64,000 bases of DNA from Chryseobacterium gleum (GCA_945881885.1 CAMCVI010000010.1:1-64000), one strand, 5' to 3'. Positions 9,101 through 19,267 are shown, counted from the stretch's first letter. Notes: generated by a model from the letters alone, not told the origin. A program made the numbers and translations.

Positions 9101-9215
9101 TATTTATATTTTATTAAATTTAATTCTTCGTTTTATAATTATTCAAATATATGTTTTTATAATAATACAAATTTAAAAAAAGTTATGGCAAAAGACATTC
9201 TAGATGAGTAAAAAA

Positions 9216-9245
9216 AAATCCCTCACTTGAATAAGTAAAGGATTT
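9216..9245 (-). terminator. Terminator of rpe
   Basis: AAATCC (9216-9221) pairs with GGATTT (9240-9245), with a second inner ACTT/AAGT pairing; a T-run follows on the minus strand. It lies about 25 bases past the rpe stop. Confidence 0.6.
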
Positions 9246-9269
9246 AATCTATTTCTTTTTTAAGGAATA

Positions 9270-9929
9270 TTATCTTGTGATATTTTTCAAATCTGCAATT
9301 GTTTCAGTTGGATTTACAGCTCCAAAAACGTAGTTTCCTGCAACCAATACATTTGCACCAGCGTCTGATAATTGTTTCGCATTTTTGTTGGTTACACCGC
9401 CGTCAATTTCAATTAAAGTATTAGTTTTGCATCTTGAAATCATTTCTTTCAATTGGCCTACTTTGTCGTATGTTTTTTCAATAAAACTTTGTCCGCCAAA
9501 ACCTGGATTTACACTCATGATACAAACCAAATCAATATCCTGAATAATGTCTTCCAAAACCTTAACGCTAGTGTGTGGGTTGATTGCCACACCTGCTTTC
9601 ATACCTTCGGCTTTTATCGCTTGTAAAGTTCTGTGTAAATGGTTGCAAGCTTCATAATGAACTGTTAAAACGTTCGCGCCTAATTTGGCAAAAGTAGTAA
9701 TGTATCTGTCGGGATCTACAATCATTAAATGTACATCTATAGTTTTTGTGGCATGTTTTGAAATAGCTTGTAAAACTGGCATCCCAAAAGATATATTAGG
9801 AACAAAAACGCCATCCATAATGTCAATATGAAACCAATCAGCTTCACTGGCATTAATCATTTCAATGTCGCGTTGTAAATTAGCAAAATCGGCAGCTAAA
9901 ACTGAAGGAGCGATAAGTGTATTTTTCAT
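9270..9929 (-). CDS. rpe: Ribulose-phosphate 3-epimerase
   Basis: Interconverts D-ribulose 5-phosphate and D-xylulose 5-phosphate in the pentose phosphate pathway, in the cytoplasm. The 219 residues form a single TIM barrel of normal family length. Visible motifs are IAPSVLAADFANL at the start, HIDIMDGVFVPN with the metal and catalytic Asp, VHLMIVDP, MSVNPGFGGQ and IDGGVT near the phosphate site. It lies 103 bases downstream of rpoD on the same strand but behind the rpoD terminator, so it is probably transcribed separately. Confidence 0.98.
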   Translation of the reverse strand: MKNTLIAPSVLAADFANLQRDIEMINASEADWFHIDIMDGVFVPNISFGMPVLQAISKHATKTIDVHLMIVDPDRYITTFAKLGANVLTVHYEACNHLHRTLQAIKAEGMKAGVAINPHTSVKVLEDIIQDIDLVCIMSVNPGFGGQSFIEKTYDKVGQLKEMISRCKTNTLIEIDGGVTNKNAKQLSDAGANVLVAGNYVFGAVNPTETIADLKNITR

Positions 9930-9966
9930 TTAAGTATATTGTTTGTGCAAAAATTGATATTTTAAA

Positions 9967-9994
9967 AAAACTCCGAAAGTGTTTCCGGAGTTTT
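9967..9994 (-). terminator. Terminator of rpoD
   Basis: AAAACTCCG (9967-9975) pairs with CGGAGTTTT (9986-9994) around a ten-base loop whose ends can also pair. It sits 39 bases after the rpoD stop. Confidence 0.85.
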
Positions 9995-10032
9995 GATGTT
10001 AAGACTTTTGGCTTTAGTCTTTCCGACTAAAT

Positions 10033-10896
10033 TTATCCTAAATATGTTTTTAAAATCTTACTTCTTGAGGTATGTTTTAACCTTCTAATGGCTTTTTCTT
10101 TAATTTGACGCACACGCTCACGAGTTAAATCAAATGTTTCGCCAATTTCTTCCAACGTCATTGGATGCTGGTCGCTTAATCCAAAATATAAACGCACTAC
10201 ATCTGCTTCTCTTGGTGTTAAGGTTTCTAAAGCACGCTCAATTTCAGTTTGTAATGATTCGTGAATTAATTCTCTATCTGGATTTGGTGATTCCCCTGAA
10301 CGTAAAACGTCATATAAATTGGAATCTTCTCCTTCAACAAGTGGGGCATCCATTGACAAATGACGACCAGAGTTTTTCATAGACTCCTTTACGTCATTCA
10401 CCGTCATGTCTAATTCTTTTGCAATTTCTTCAGCAGAAGGTGGTCTTTCATTAGATTGCTCCAATAAAGCATACATTTTGTTGATTTTATTGATCGAACC
10501 AATTTTGTTCAAAGGCAATCTTACGATACGAGATTGTTCTGCGAGTGCTTGTAAAATCGATTGGCGAATCCACCAAACTGCATACGAAATGAATTTGAAA
10601 CCACGTGTTTCATCAAAACGTTGTGCTGCTTTTATCAAACCTAGATTGCCTTCGTTAATTAAATCGGGTAATGTTAATCCTTGATTCTGATATTGTTTGG
10701 CAACGGATACAACGAAACGTAAATTAGCTTTCGTTAATTTTTCTAGGGCGCGCTGGTCACCTGCTTTAATTCGTTGTGCTAATTCTACTTCTTCATCGGC
10801 AGTAATTAAATCTACCTTACCAATTTCTTGTAAATATTTGTCTAAGGAAGCAGTTTCACGATTGGTAACCTGCTTGGTTATTTTAAGTTGTCTCAT
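10033..10896 (-). CDS. rpoD: Primary RNA polymerase sigma factor (RpoD/SigA, short Bacteroidetes form)
   Basis: Housekeeping sigma-70 factor that directs RNA polymerase to promoters. At 287 residues it lacks the acidic region 1.1 of proteobacterial RpoD, as is normal for Bacteroidetes. Region 1.2 is [14 protein letters not shown], region 2 includes [20 protein letters not shown] and [13 protein letters not shown], region 3 covers about 130-200 and region 4 ends in the helix-turn-helix [22 protein letters not shown]. It would recognise the TAnnTTTG promoters found across this window. It has its own upstream region and a strong terminator. Confidence 0.98.
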   Translation of the reverse strand: MRQLKITKQVTNRETASLDKYLQEIGKVDLITADEEVELAQRIKAGDQRALEKLTKANLRFVVSVAKQYQNQGLTLPDLINEGNLGLIKAAQRFDETRGFKFISYAVWWIRQSILQALAEQSRIVRLPLNKIGSINKINKMYALLEQSNERPPSAEEIAKELDMTVNDVKESMKNSGRHLSMDAPLVEGEDSNLYDVLRSGESPNPDRELIHESLQTEIERALETLTPREADVVRLYFGLSDQHPMTLEEIGETFDLTRERVRQIKEKAIRRLKHTSRSKILKTYLG

Positions 10897-11054
10897 TGAA
10901 TTTCCCCTTCACTTTAAATGTTCTAATTGTTATACGCAAGAAAAAGTAAAAAGTTACAAAAAGTTATAAAAATCTTTAGTTACGTAAAATAAACGATTAT
11001 TTACATTCTTTAATTTATTTACTGATTTTATTTTTTTAATATTGTGAAAAAAAA

Positions 11055-11630
11055 ATGAATTCTCACAATATACTTTTAGCTTCATTAAAGAAATTAGCGC
11101 CTTTGGATTTTGAGGAAGAAAAACTAATTTTAAATGCATTCAAAATATTTTCATTAAAGAAAAATGAATATTATTTACAATCCACAGAAGTAAATTCAAA
11201 ATTAGGATTTTTAGTAAAAGGTTTAGTTCGTTATTTTGTTTATAATAATGAAGAAGAAGCTACTTTAGAATTTACCAAAGAAGGCGAATTTGTTTCAGAT
11301 TATGGAAGTTTTATTTCAAGGCAACCTTCCATACAAAATATTCAAGCGCTTGAAGATTGTGAATTTTTGGTAATTAATTATGAGGATCTCCAAAATTTAT
11401 ACAAAAAATCAAAAAATGCTAACCTTCTTGGCAGGATAATTATTGAACATCGATTTGTTATAATGGTAAATCAACTTTTAACGGTACATCAATACAATCC
11501 AGAAAATAGATACAGATATTTTTTACAACATTATAAAGATTTAGTTCAGCGAATTCCCCAATATCTTATCGCTTCTTATGTTGGAGTAAAACCACAATCT
11601 TTGAGTAGAATTAGAAAAAGAATAATTTAG
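11055..11630 (+). CDS. Crp/Fnr-family transcriptional regulator (cyclic nucleotide-binding domain)
   Basis: The 191 residues show a cNMP-binding-like beta roll (about 25-115, with GLVRYFVYNNEEEATLEF and EGEFVSDYGSF) and a short C-terminal helix-turn-helix region ending ASYVGVKPQSLSRIRKR. This is the common Bacteroidetes Crp/Fnr-like type, whose ligands are mostly unknown. The C-terminal DNA-binding part is shorter than in true Crp. The next gene, a membrane hydroxylase family protein, lies 83 bases downstream on the same strand and could be a target or share the transcript. Ligand and regulon cannot be told from sequence. Confidence 0.85.
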   Translation: MNSHNILLASLKKLAPLDFEEEKLILNAFKIFSLKKNEYYLQSTEVNSKLGFLVKGLVRYFVYNNEEEATLEFTKEGEFVSDYGSFISRQPSIQNIQALEDCEFLVINYEDLQNLYKKSKNANLLGRIIIEHRFVIMVNQLLTVHQYNPENRYRYFLQHYKDLVQRIPQYLIASYVGVKPQSLSRIRKRII

Positions 11631-11713
11631 TTATTTATTAACTTAGGTGCATCAATTTAATTTAGAGTTACAAGTACTTTTGATTTATTATTAATTGTAA
11701 ATCTAAAATTATT

Positions 11714-12436
11714 ATGACACTCACTATTATTTTTATTGTATTTGGTCTTTGTTTTTTATTAGAACGTCTTACTCCAGGTTGGAAATTACCTGAAGTACCC
11801 ACTTGGACTATTAGAGTTTTAGCTTTAAATTTTATTCAACTTGGAGTTGTAACTCTTGCTGGTTTTACTTGGGAAATATGGTTTTCGCAATATTCATTTT
11901 TTCATTTATCAAAGCACGTAAATCCATTTTTCGGTGGTTTTATAGCATATTTTATAGCAACTTTTATTTTTTATTGGTGGCATAGATGGCGCCATCAATT
12001 TGATTTTCTTTGGACAAGATTTCATCAAATTCACCACAGTCCACAACGTTTGGAGGTTATTACTTCTTTTTATAAACATCCACTTGAAATGACAGTGAAT
12101 TCTATAATTGGAAGCTTTTTGGTATTTACTACTTTAGGTTTAAGTGTAGAAGCTGGAGCAGTTTATACCTTGTTTACAGCTTTAGGAGAATTTTTTTATC
12201 ACACAAATGTGAAAACACCACGATGGATTGGTTACATTTTTCAACGACCTGAAATGCACAGAATTCATCATGAATATGATAAACATACAAATAATTACGG
12301 GGATATTGTATGGTGGGACATGTTGTTTGGGACTTATGAAAATCCAAAAGAGTTTAAATCAACTTGTGGTTTTGATAATGAAAAAGAACAACGTTTGATA
12401 GATATGTTTAAGTTTAAAGATGTACACAAAAGTTAA
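11714..12436 (+). CDS. Sterol desaturase / fatty acid hydroxylase family membrane protein
   Basis: Integral membrane di-iron oxygenase family. The 240 residues have four or so hydrophobic segments and the histidine clusters that bind iron: WWHRWRH near 90, HQIHHS near 110 and HRIHHEYDKHTNNYG near 195. The substrate could be a fatty acid, a carotenoid or another lipid. It stands just before, and convergent to, the carotenoid tailoring cluster, so a role in pigment or membrane lipid modification is possible but not shown. The stop lies 22 bases from the end of the opposing crtA-like gene. Confidence 0.88.
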   Translation: MTLTIIFIVFGLCFLLERLTPGWKLPEVPTWTIRVLALNFIQLGVVTLAGFTWEIWFSQYSFFHLSKHVNPFFGGFIAYFIATFIFYWWHRWRHQFDFLWTRFHQIHHSPQRLEVITSFYKHPLEMTVNSIIGSFLVFTTLGLSVEAGAVYTLFTALGEFFYHTNVKTPRWIGYIFQRPEMHRIHHEYDKHTNNYGDIVWWDMLFGTYENPKEFKSTCGFDNEKEQRLIDMFKFKDVHKS

Positions 12437-12458
12437 TTAAATAAGATTTGAAAACATG

Positions 12459-13166
12459 CTAGAACTCTAAGAAATTGGCAACATCTTTACCGTTCCATTT
12501 TCCTAAAAATTTATACGGAATAAATCGAGCAAATAGTTCTTCTTTATACCATTTCAATTTTCTGGTAAGACGAACAACTTCTTTGTGCTTTTCATTTTTA
12601 TAAGCATAATCAATCATTTCTGCTTGCGTTTTCCATATGCTTAAAGTAGCTTGTTGGATTAAAGGCCATTCGCCAACGCCAATTGACAGCGCTAATCCAT
12701 CGTAATCTTCTAAACTTTTACTCACTTTGCCTACTTTTCTCCAAAAAGAAATCAATTTTGAAATCCGAATACTAGCTCTTGTTAAAACCATAACTGGCTT
12801 GTCTAAAGCCAAAGTTGCATTGGAAACAAATGGTTGTTTTCCGTCCCATTTTCCGTGTGCTTCTGCTGCGTGTGCAAAAACGGTGAACGACTCAGCGCTT
12901 CTAGATTTATAGTTATTAAAAAATGAATTTTTTTCAAAAAAATTAGTTGCCTGTATTTCAGATTCCCAAATGCATAATAAGGCATAAGTACCAAAGTTTG
13001 GCTTTGAACTGAAACCGTTTTCAGCACCTGAGCCTAAAAGTTTGTAGAAGACTAATCCTTCAATGTTTTTGAAATGCGCATGTCCAAGTTGCATTTGTGA
13101 AAATGCCCAAAGTTTATTGGAAAAAGTTTCCAATTTAAAAAAAGTACAAGTGGTTATTTGGCTCAT
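12459..13166 (-). CDS. CrtA-like (spheroidene monooxygenase-like) protein
   Basis: The 235 residues resemble CrtA, which oxidises the C2 position of acyclic carotenoid ends. Features matching the family are the start FFKLETFSNKLWAFSQMQ, the central GTYALLCIWESE, FVFAHAAEAHGKWDGKQPF-like segment FTVFAHAAEAHGKW, and WPLIQQATLSIWKTQAEM. It is the last gene of a leftward group with crtD-like, cruF-like, crtZ and a methyltransferase gene, which supports a carotenoid role, perhaps a 2-keto or 2-hydroxy group on the acyclic end. The exact reaction in flavobacteria is inference. Confidence 0.75.
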   Translation of the reverse strand: MSQITTCTFFKLETFSNKLWAFSQMQLGHAHFKNIEGLVFYKLLGSGAENGFSSKPNFGTYALLCIWESEIQATNFFEKNSFFNNYKSRSAESFTVFAHAAEAHGKWDGKQPFVSNATLALDKPVMVLTRASIRISKLISFWRKVGKVSKSLEDYDGLALSIGVGEWPLIQQATLSIWKTQAEMIDYAYKNEKHKEVVRLTRKLKWYKEELFARFIPYKFLGKWNGKDVANFLEF

Positions 13167-13209
13167 GAGTTTGTATTATATTTTGATTGATATATGATCG
13201 TAATCCAGA

Positions 13210-14145
13210 TTATTTTTTTTCAATAACTACTATTTGTATGCCCATTGGAAATAGTTTTTCAAATGCAAAAATAGGAAATGTAACCACTTTTAAAAGTACA
13301 AGCATCCAAAAATGATTAGACATACTACCTGACCAATCAATCCCTTTTTTTTGCATGCTGCCAAGCCACCAAAGGGTAAACGCATCAAGGGTTCCGTATC
13401 GTAAATGTTTTTTAATTTCCCATTTGTCTTTTTGAAACAACAGGTCAAAACTTTTTTTGGTTGGTAACGAAATATGTCTTGGACTATGCCAACCTTGCCA
13501 ATTTGATTTTTGAATTTTTGCGCTAATGCTATTATAATCAGGTACTTCAATAATTAGTTTCCCTCCAATTTTAAGACAATTATAGAGTGCTTCTATTGTT
13601 TGACTCGGGTTGTAATCGTGTTCTAAATAATGCCATAATGTAATAATATCAAATTGTTTATCAGAAACATAATTTTCAATCGCGATTTTTTTAAGTTCTA
13701 AGTTGGGAAAATTTTTGCCCTTCCAACCTGAATTCGAAAAATCAATTCCAGTACATTTTGCTTTTGCTTTTTGTTCTAAAATTTCTAAAAAACTTGGATT
13801 ACCACATCCTACATCAAGAACATCAACTTTAGGATTATTTTTTTTAAGATATTTTTTTACAAAATTAACACGGTTTAAATCTAATTTTTTTTGACTGTTA
13901 GCTACAAATGAACTGTACTTTCCCCAGGCTGCTGAACCTCTATATGGTAAGTAATTTTCAGTATAATAATGGTCTAATCTTTCCTGATTTACTGGATTTG
14001 TTAAAAAGACTGCTTCGCAATTATTGCAAATATTAAAAGTGTAAAGCTCATTATTTGTCTCGTGCATCAGTGCTTTTGTAGACATGTAAAAAGTACTTTC
14101 GGTTTTTTTACAAATCGGGCAATACGCAGCATTTGTATATTCCAT
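13210..14145 (-). CDS. Class I SAM-dependent methyltransferase with N-terminal zinc-ribbon
   Basis: The 311 residues carry two Cys pairs at the start (Cys9/Cys12 and Cys40/Cys43), which would form a zinc ribbon, then a Rossmann methyltransferase domain with motif I VLDVGCGNPSFL (about 109-120), acidic loop and the post-motif FDIITLWHYLEHDYNP. The C-terminal part has a hydrophobic patch (about 265-300). This architecture is common among methyltransferases that act on sugars or glycolipids. It lies between crtZ and the crtA-like gene in the same direction, with 109- and 43-base gaps, so methylation of a carotenoid hydroxyl or its glycoside is possible; this is not shown by sequence. Confidence 0.8.
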   Translation of the reverse strand: MEYTNAAYCPICKKTESTFYMSTKALMHETNNELYTFNICNNCEAVFLTNPVNQERLDHYYTENYLPYRGSAAWGKYSSFVANSQKKLDLNRVNFVKKYLKKNNPKVDVLDVGCGNPSFLEILEQKAKAKCTGIDFSNSGWKGKNFPNLELKKIAIENYVSDKQFDIITLWHYLEHDYNPSQTIEALYNCLKIGGKLIIEVPDYNSISAKIQKSNWQGWHSPRHISLPTKKSFDLLFQKDKWEIKKHLRYGTLDAFTLWWLGSMQKKGIDWSGSMSNHFWMLVLLKVVTFPIFAFEKLFPMGIQIVVIEKK

Positions 14146-14254
14146 TTGATTGTTTAATTTATGTGTAGCTTATGAAAAATATACAGAACATACTTTTATA
14201 ATAGTGCGTAAACTTATTATGAAGATTAGGATAATTATTCAGAAACATGCTGTT

Positions 14255-14734
14255 TTATGCATTAACAATTTTAGTTTGTTTTAAGGCATCTTGAATATAT
14301 TTTTTCTTAATAATTAGCATTCCAAAACTTTCTCCACCATCTTTTCCTATATTTTTGTGATGCATTTTGTGTGCGCGACGCAATGCTAAAACATAGACAT
14401 TTTTTGTTTTAGTAAGTACTTTGAAACGTTGGTGTATTACTAAATCGTGTACAACAAAATAGGCCAAACCATATAATAAAATACCAAAACCAACCCAAGT
14501 ATACCAAGCATATTGGTTCATCATGCCAAACATAATAAGCAACCAACTTGGCACAGCATAAATGATAAAAAACAAGTCATTTCGTTCAAACCAACTTTTA
14601 TGGTCTTTTTTGTGGTGATCAGCATGAAAATACCACATAAATCCGTGCATGACATACTTGTGATTTGCCCAAGCCGAAAATTCAGTTAGTATAAATGTAA
14701 CTAAAACAATGCTGCAATTAATTAGTATTTCCAT
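14255..14734 (-). CDS. crtZ: Beta-carotene hydroxylase CrtZ
   Basis: Membrane di-iron hydroxylase adding 3-hydroxyl groups to beta-ionone rings. The 159 residues carry the CrtZ histidine pattern: HKYVMHG (His25, His30), FHADHHKKDH (His37, His40, His41, His45), VVHDLVIHQRF and RRAHKMHHK near the end. Length is normal. It starts one base after the cruF-like stop, so the two are co-translated. With cruF-like and crtD-like genes it would make a monocyclic xanthophyll such as a saproxanthin- or myxol-type pigment; the pigment is inferred. Confidence 0.95.
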   Translation of the reverse strand: MEILINCSIVLVTFILTEFSAWANHKYVMHGFMWYFHADHHKKDHKSWFERNDLFFIIYAVPSWLLIMFGMMNQYAWYTWVGFGILLYGLAYFVVHDLVIHQRFKVLTKTKNVYVLALRRAHKMHHKNIGKDGGESFGMLIIKKKYIQDALKQTKIVNA

Positions 14735-14735
14735 G

Positions 14736-15362
14736 TTAAATAAATATAAATAATGATGTAAAAAATATAATTTGTAAAATCAATATAATTAAAGAAACCG
14801 TTCGATTGGCTTTAATGATTATTGGATAAAAAAAGTACGATATAAAAAAAGCAACTCCAATCCAACCCAAATAATTATGTATACCAGGTAACCCACTTTC
14901 AAATTGCCAAAAATCAAGTTTTGGTGCCACTTGTTCTATCAATAAATCTATAAGTGTAACTAGTAAAGCTGCAACAACCAATACTTTTATTTTGTTTACA
15001 AAGATACTACTTACTATTCTAATTCCAGCACAAATAAGCATTGCCCAATTGATAGAAATTATTAGTGGTACTTCAAGTAATTTTAAACCCAATCCATCCC
15101 CATAGGAATATTTTCCAAAAATTAACTCAGTTTTTACGCCAATTACTTCAAAAATATAACCTAAAAAAGCAATGGAAAAAAAGGCTAAAATAAATTTTTT
15201 GTCGGCAACTGGACTATGAATTAAAAAAACTAGACAAGTAAGTAATAAGGTATAAGGTGTAAATGGACTAAAAAAAGTAGGATTAACTACAAACCCAATC
15301 GATCCAGAAATATATACCAGAATTAAGAAATATAAAAAATATGATTTGTATGTTTCTTTCAT
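14736..15362 (-). CDS. cruF: Carotenoid biosynthesis membrane protein, CruF-like (carotenoid 1,2-hydratase family)
   Basis: The 208 residues form an integral membrane protein with about seven hydrophobic segments and the conserved blocks FGKYSYGDGLGLKLLEVPL, NWAMLICAG, DLLIEQVAPKLDFW and NYLGWIGVAFF. These mark the CruF/DUF422 family, whose known members add water across the 1,2 double bond of the acyclic end of a carotenoid. The ATG overlaps the crtD-like stop by four bases and crtZ follows after one base, so it is the middle gene of a tight trio. A 1-hydroxyl group is the substrate mark for CrtD, which fits the gene pairing. Confidence 0.85.
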   Translation of the reverse strand: MKETYKSYFLYFLILVYISGSIGFVVNPTFFSPFTPYTLLLTCLVFLIHSPVADKKFILAFFSIAFLGYIFEVIGVKTELIFGKYSYGDGLGLKLLEVPLIISINWAMLICAGIRIVSSIFVNKIKVLVVAALLVTLIDLLIEQVAPKLDFWQFESGLPGIHNYLGWIGVAFFISYFFYPIIIKANRTVSLIILILQIIFFTSLFIFI

Positions 15363-16831
15363 TTCAATTCTTTTTCTACTATAAGTTTACTGGCTATTTT
15401 TGCGCTAAACAAGCACAATGGAATTCCTCCACCAGGATGCACACTTCCGCCTACAAGATACAAATTTTTGATACTAGATGAAAAGTTGGCATGTCTTAAA
15501 AACGCAGCAAATTGATTATTACTAGAATTGCCATAAAGCGATCCGCCGTAAGACGAAGTTTGGTTTTCTATATCAACGGGACTTAACGTACTTTCTGAAA
15601 TGATGTATTTTTCAATATCGGTTTCCAGCATCGCATTAATTTTAGCAATAACATTTTTTCGAATAGTTGCTGCATAATCTATACTTTCGTTTTTATTGTG
15701 CGGCACATTAACCATTACAAACCAGTTTTCACAACCTTCTGGCGCATCCGTTTTGCAATATTTTGAAGTGATATTGATATAAATCGTAGGATCATCAGTT
15801 GGAAATTGTTTTGAAAACAAATGATCAAATTCCTTTTTGTAATCATCGCTAAATAAAATATTATGCAATCCCAAGGCTGCAAATTCTTTGTTTATTCCCC
15901 AATAAAAAACATACGCACTACTTGATTTTTCTTGTTGAATTAGTTTTTTAGGCGTGTAAGATTTTGGCAACAAATACTTGTAAAGTACATGAATATCTAC
16001 ATCACTTGCCACAATATCAAAAGTGTAACTTACTCCACTACTTTTAATGGCGGAAATTCTATTATTAGTTCCAACTTCTAAGGTTTCAACAGCAGCATTA
16101 AATTTAATTTCCACATTAGCTTCTTCTGCTAGTTTGACCAAATGTGTTGTAATTTGGTGCATTCCTTTTTTAGGTAAATAAGCCCCAAGATTAAACTCTA
16201 AATGCGAAATCATATTTATTAATGCAGGTGCTCTATATGGATTTGAACCATTATAAGTCGCAAATCGATTGAAAAGTTGTACTGTTTTTGGATTGGAAAA
16301 TGTTTGCGAATTTTTTTGGTGCATTGTACAGAATAATCCCAAAAAAGGAGAAAATAATATACCTTTTAAAGTTTTAAAATTAATAAAATTTTTCAGTTGA
16401 TGAAGCGATTGTTTTAAAAATAAATCCTCAGTCGTTTTAAAATAAAAAGCGTTGCGTTTGATGTGTTTTAAAACTATTTCTTTTTTTTCATGTAGTTTTA
16501 AATGCACTTCCTCTGCAAATTCTTCCAAATTAGCAGACGCTTTTAGTTGTGTTCCATCCGAATAAAAATAGTTAGTTATGACATCTAATTTCAGGTATTC
16601 AAATGTATGGGCGCTTCCTTGTAAATTAGTCAATTCATCTATCAACGAAGGCATTGTAAATAAGGATGGCCCTTTATCAAATCGGAATCCGTTTATTTTA
16701 AGTTCACTCAATTTACCGCCTGGATAACTATTTTTTTCAAAAATTGTTACCTTAAACCCTTGATTGGCTAGTCGAATTGCTAATGCAAGGCCACCAATTC
16801 CAGCTCCAATTATGCCAACGGTTTTAGTCAT
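15359..16831 (-). CDS. crtD: CrtI/CrtD-family carotenoid desaturase, probably 1-hydroxycarotenoid 3,4-desaturase
   Basis: FAD-dependent carotenoid oxidoreductase of 490 residues. The dinucleotide-binding motif GIIGAGIGG lies at 6-14, followed by FEKNSYPGGK; the C-terminal family signature is NLYLVGGSVHPGGGIPLC. It could be a phytoene desaturase, but it is in one transcript with a CruF-like hydratase and crtZ and without crtB, so a CrtD role (3,4-desaturation after 1-hydroxylation, as known for myxol-type pathways in marine Flavobacteriaceae) is more likely. It is the first gene of the leftward cluster. Confidence 0.82.
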   Translation of the reverse strand: MTKTVGIIGAGIGGLALAIRLANQGFKVTIFEKNSYPGGKLSELKINGFRFDKGPSLFTMPSLIDELTNLQGSAHTFEYLKLDVITNYFYSDGTQLKASANLEEFAEEVHLKLHEKKEIVLKHIKRNAFYFKTTEDLFLKQSLHQLKNFINFKTLKGILFSPFLGLFCTMHQKNSQTFSNPKTVQLFNRFATYNGSNPYRAPALINMISHLEFNLGAYLPKKGMHQITTHLVKLAEEANVEIKFNAAVETLEVGTNNRISAIKSSGVSYTFDIVASDVDIHVLYKYLLPKSYTPKKLIQQEKSSSAYVFYWGINKEFAALGLHNILFSDDYKKEFDHLFSKQFPTDDPTIYINITSKYCKTDAPEGCENWFVMVNVPHNKNESIDYAATIRKNVIAKINAMLETDIEKYIISESTLSPVDIENQTSSYGGSLYGNSSNNQFAAFLRHANFSSSIKNLYLVGGSVHPGGGIPLCLFSAKIASKLIVEKELK

Positions 16832-16964
16832 TTTATTTTATTAAATAGTGACGTAAAATTAATTTTTTATAAAAGGTTAAAAGTATAACAAAAGTTAAAA
16901 AAATCCTATAAATAATAAAACTAACTATTAAACAAAAACTACAAATCTACATTTGCTTAAAATT

Positions 16965-16999
16965 AAAAACCCCAATTCAGATTATAAATTGGGGTTTTT
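16965..16999 (-). terminator. Terminator of pnp
   Basis: AAAAACCCCAATT and AATTGGGGTTTTT form a 13-base-pair stem with a nine-base loop, 20 bases past the pnp stop. A T-run follows on the minus strand. Confidence 0.85.
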
Positions 17000-17019
17000 G
17001 GTAAACTATAAAAAATAAA

Positions 17020-19155
17020 TTATTCTTTTCTCTCTTCTCTTGGAGGCCTTGGTAAAAGTGCTTTTCTTGACACTTTTTCTTTTCTAGTTTTTGGGTCAAG
17101 ACCAAGGTATTTTACTTGGAATACGTCGCCCATATTTACTACATCCGTAACGTTTTCAGTACGTTCCCATGCCAATTCAGATACGTGTAATAAAACTTCG
17201 TTTCCTGGCGCATCTGTATATTCTACAACCGCACCAAAATCTAACATTTTAATTACTTTTACTTCGTAAGCTTCTCCCATTTGTGGTTTGAAAATGATCG
17301 AATCAATTTTAGCCAATACAGCCGCAATACCGTCTGGATCAGTACCTAAGATTTCAACTACACCTTGCTCATCCACTTCGTTGATTACGATAGTACAACC
17401 CGTAGCTTTTTGTAATTCTTGAATTACTTTTCCACCAGGTCCAATTAACGCTCCAATAAAGTTACCAGGAATAGTTCTCATGATAATTTTTGGCGCATGT
17501 ACTTTAACGTCAGCATTTGGTTTGTCTAATGTTTCCATTAATTTTCCTAAGATATGCAAACGACCATCACGAGCTTGAGCCAAAGCTTGCTCCATGATTT
17601 CGTATTTCAATCCGTCAATTTTGATGTCCATTTGACAAGCTGTAATCCCTTCTGAAGTTCCAGTTACTTTGAAATCCATATCTCCCAAATGATCTTCATC
17701 ACCTAAAATATCAGATAAAACAGCAAAACGATCTCCGTCAGTAATCAATCCCATCGCAATTCCAGAAACGGGACGAATCATTTGAATACCAGCATCCATT
17801 AATGATAATGTTCCCGCACAAACCGTAGCCATTGAAGACGAACCATTAGATTCTAATACTTCAGAAACTACACGGATCGTATAAGGACAATCAGCAGGAA
17901 TCATGTTTTTTAAAGCTCTTTGCGCCAAGTTTCCGTGACCTACTTCTCTTCTTGAAGTTCCTCTCAACGGACGCGCTTCTCCTGTAGAAAATGGTGGGAA
18001 ATTATAGTGTAAATAGAATTTTTCTTCTCCTTGTTCCGATGGCGAATCAATTTGGTTGGCTTCTCTAGAAGTTCCTAAAGTAGCTGTAGCCAAAGCTTGT
18101 GTTTCTCCACGTGTAAACAACGCCGATCCGTGAACCGATGGTAAGTAATTTACTTCACTCCAAATAGGACGAATTTCAGTAGTTTTTCTACCATCTAAAC
18201 GAGTTCCTAAATCTAAAGTTACATTACGAACCGCTTCTTTATTAGTTTTGTAGAAGTATTTAGAAACTAAATCTCCGTTTTCTGCTAATTCTTCTTCAGT
18301 AAATAAAGCTTTAACTTCTTCTTTTACAGCGTCAAATGCAGCTGAACGTTCGTGTTTAGCCGAACCTTTACTTGCAATAGCATAAATTTTATCGTAAGCC
18401 GCTGCTTTTACTTTAGCGTAAATAGCGTCATCCGTTTTTTCAGTTTCATACGTACGAACTTCTTTTTTTCCAAATGCTTGCGCCAATCTTTCTTGTGCAG
18501 CAATTTGTACTTTAATGTGTTCGTGAGCAAATTTAATGGCTTCTACCATTTCAGCTTCTGAAATTTCTTTCATTTCTCCTTCTACCATAGCGATAGAATC
18601 AGTTGAAGCCCCAATCATCATATCGATATCAGATAATTCTAATTGTGCACGAGATGGGTTGATGATGAATTTTCCATCAATTCTTCCCACTCTAGCTTCT
18701 GAAATTAAGGTTTCAAAAGGAATGTCTGACAAAGCTAGTGCAGCTGATGCCGCTAATCCAGCTAAAGCATCTGGCATAACATCTTCGTCATGAGACATTA
18801 ATTGAATCATAACTTGCACTTCCGCATGGTAATCTGATGGGAAAAGCGGACGTAATACACGGTCAACTAAACGCATCGTCAACACTTCGCTATCACTTGG
18901 ACGCGCTTCTCTTTTGAAGAAACCACCAGGAAAACGACCTGCTGCTGCAAATTTTTCACGGTAATCTACCGTCAAAGGTAAAAAGTCAATGCCTGGGCTT
19001 GCTTTTCTTGAGGAAACAACTGTACCTAAAATTACAGTATTTCCAATTCTTACTACTACAGATCCGTCTGCTTGTTTAGCTAAACGACCTGTCTCGATTG
19101 TGATGCTTCTGCCATCACCTAAATCGATTTTTTCTACAAATAATTGTGGAATCAT
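17020..19155 (-). CDS. pnp: Polyribonucleotide nucleotidyltransferase (PNPase)
   Basis: Phosphate-dependent 3'-5' exoribonuclease of the RNA degradation machinery. The 711 residues have two RNase PH domains (about 5-220 and 310-535), with [12 protein letters not shown], the active-site [13 protein letters not shown] and MDIKIDGL, then a KH domain (about 550-610, with [12 protein letters not shown]) and an S1 domain (about 620-690). I chose the ATG at 19155 ([10 protein letters not shown]), not the TTG five codons upstream, because alignment of the family starts there. It lies downstream of rpsO on the same strand, as in many bacteria, but a terminator separates them. Confidence 0.97.
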   Translation of the reverse strand: MIPQLFVEKIDLGDGRSITIETGRLAKQADGSVVVRIGNTVILGTVVSSRKASPGIDFLPLTVDYREKFAAAGRFPGGFFKREARPSDSEVLTMRLVDRVLRPLFPSDYHAEVQVMIQLMSHDEDVMPDALAGLAASAALALSDIPFETLISEARVGRIDGKFIINPSRAQLELSDIDMMIGASTDSIAMVEGEMKEISEAEMVEAIKFAHEHIKVQIAAQERLAQAFGKKEVRTYETEKTDDAIYAKVKAAAYDKIYAIASKGSAKHERSAAFDAVKEEVKALFTEEELAENGDLVSKYFYKTNKEAVRNVTLDLGTRLDGRKTTEIRPIWSEVNYLPSVHGSALFTRGETQALATATLGTSREANQIDSPSEQGEEKFYLHYNFPPFSTGEARPLRGTSRREVGHGNLAQRALKNMIPADCPYTIRVVSEVLESNGSSSMATVCAGTLSLMDAGIQMIRPVSGIAMGLITDGDRFAVLSDILGDEDHLGDMDFKVTGTSEGITACQMDIKIDGLKYEIMEQALAQARDGRLHILGKLMETLDKPNADVKVHAPKIIMRTIPGNFIGALIGPGGKVIQELQKATGCTIVINEVDEQGVVEILGTDPDGIAAVLAKIDSIIFKPQMGEAYEVKVIKMLDFGAVVEYTDAPGNEVLLHVSELAWERTENVTDVVNMGDVFQVKYLGLDPKTRKEKVSRKALLPRPPREERKE

Positions 19156-19267
19156 AAATTTAATTCTCAAAGGTTATACAAAGGGTTAGTTGTGTTGTTG
19201 TTGTAAGTTGTTGTAGTTGTGTCTAACCCAATGAAAAACCAAACTTTTCTGCGTTGCTTATAATCAA

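Noticed and set aside
10954..11139. Small minus-strand frame in the rpoD-crp gap
   Set aside because: It overlaps the start of the Crp/Fnr-like gene and is AT-rich; no promoter or conserved motif was seen.
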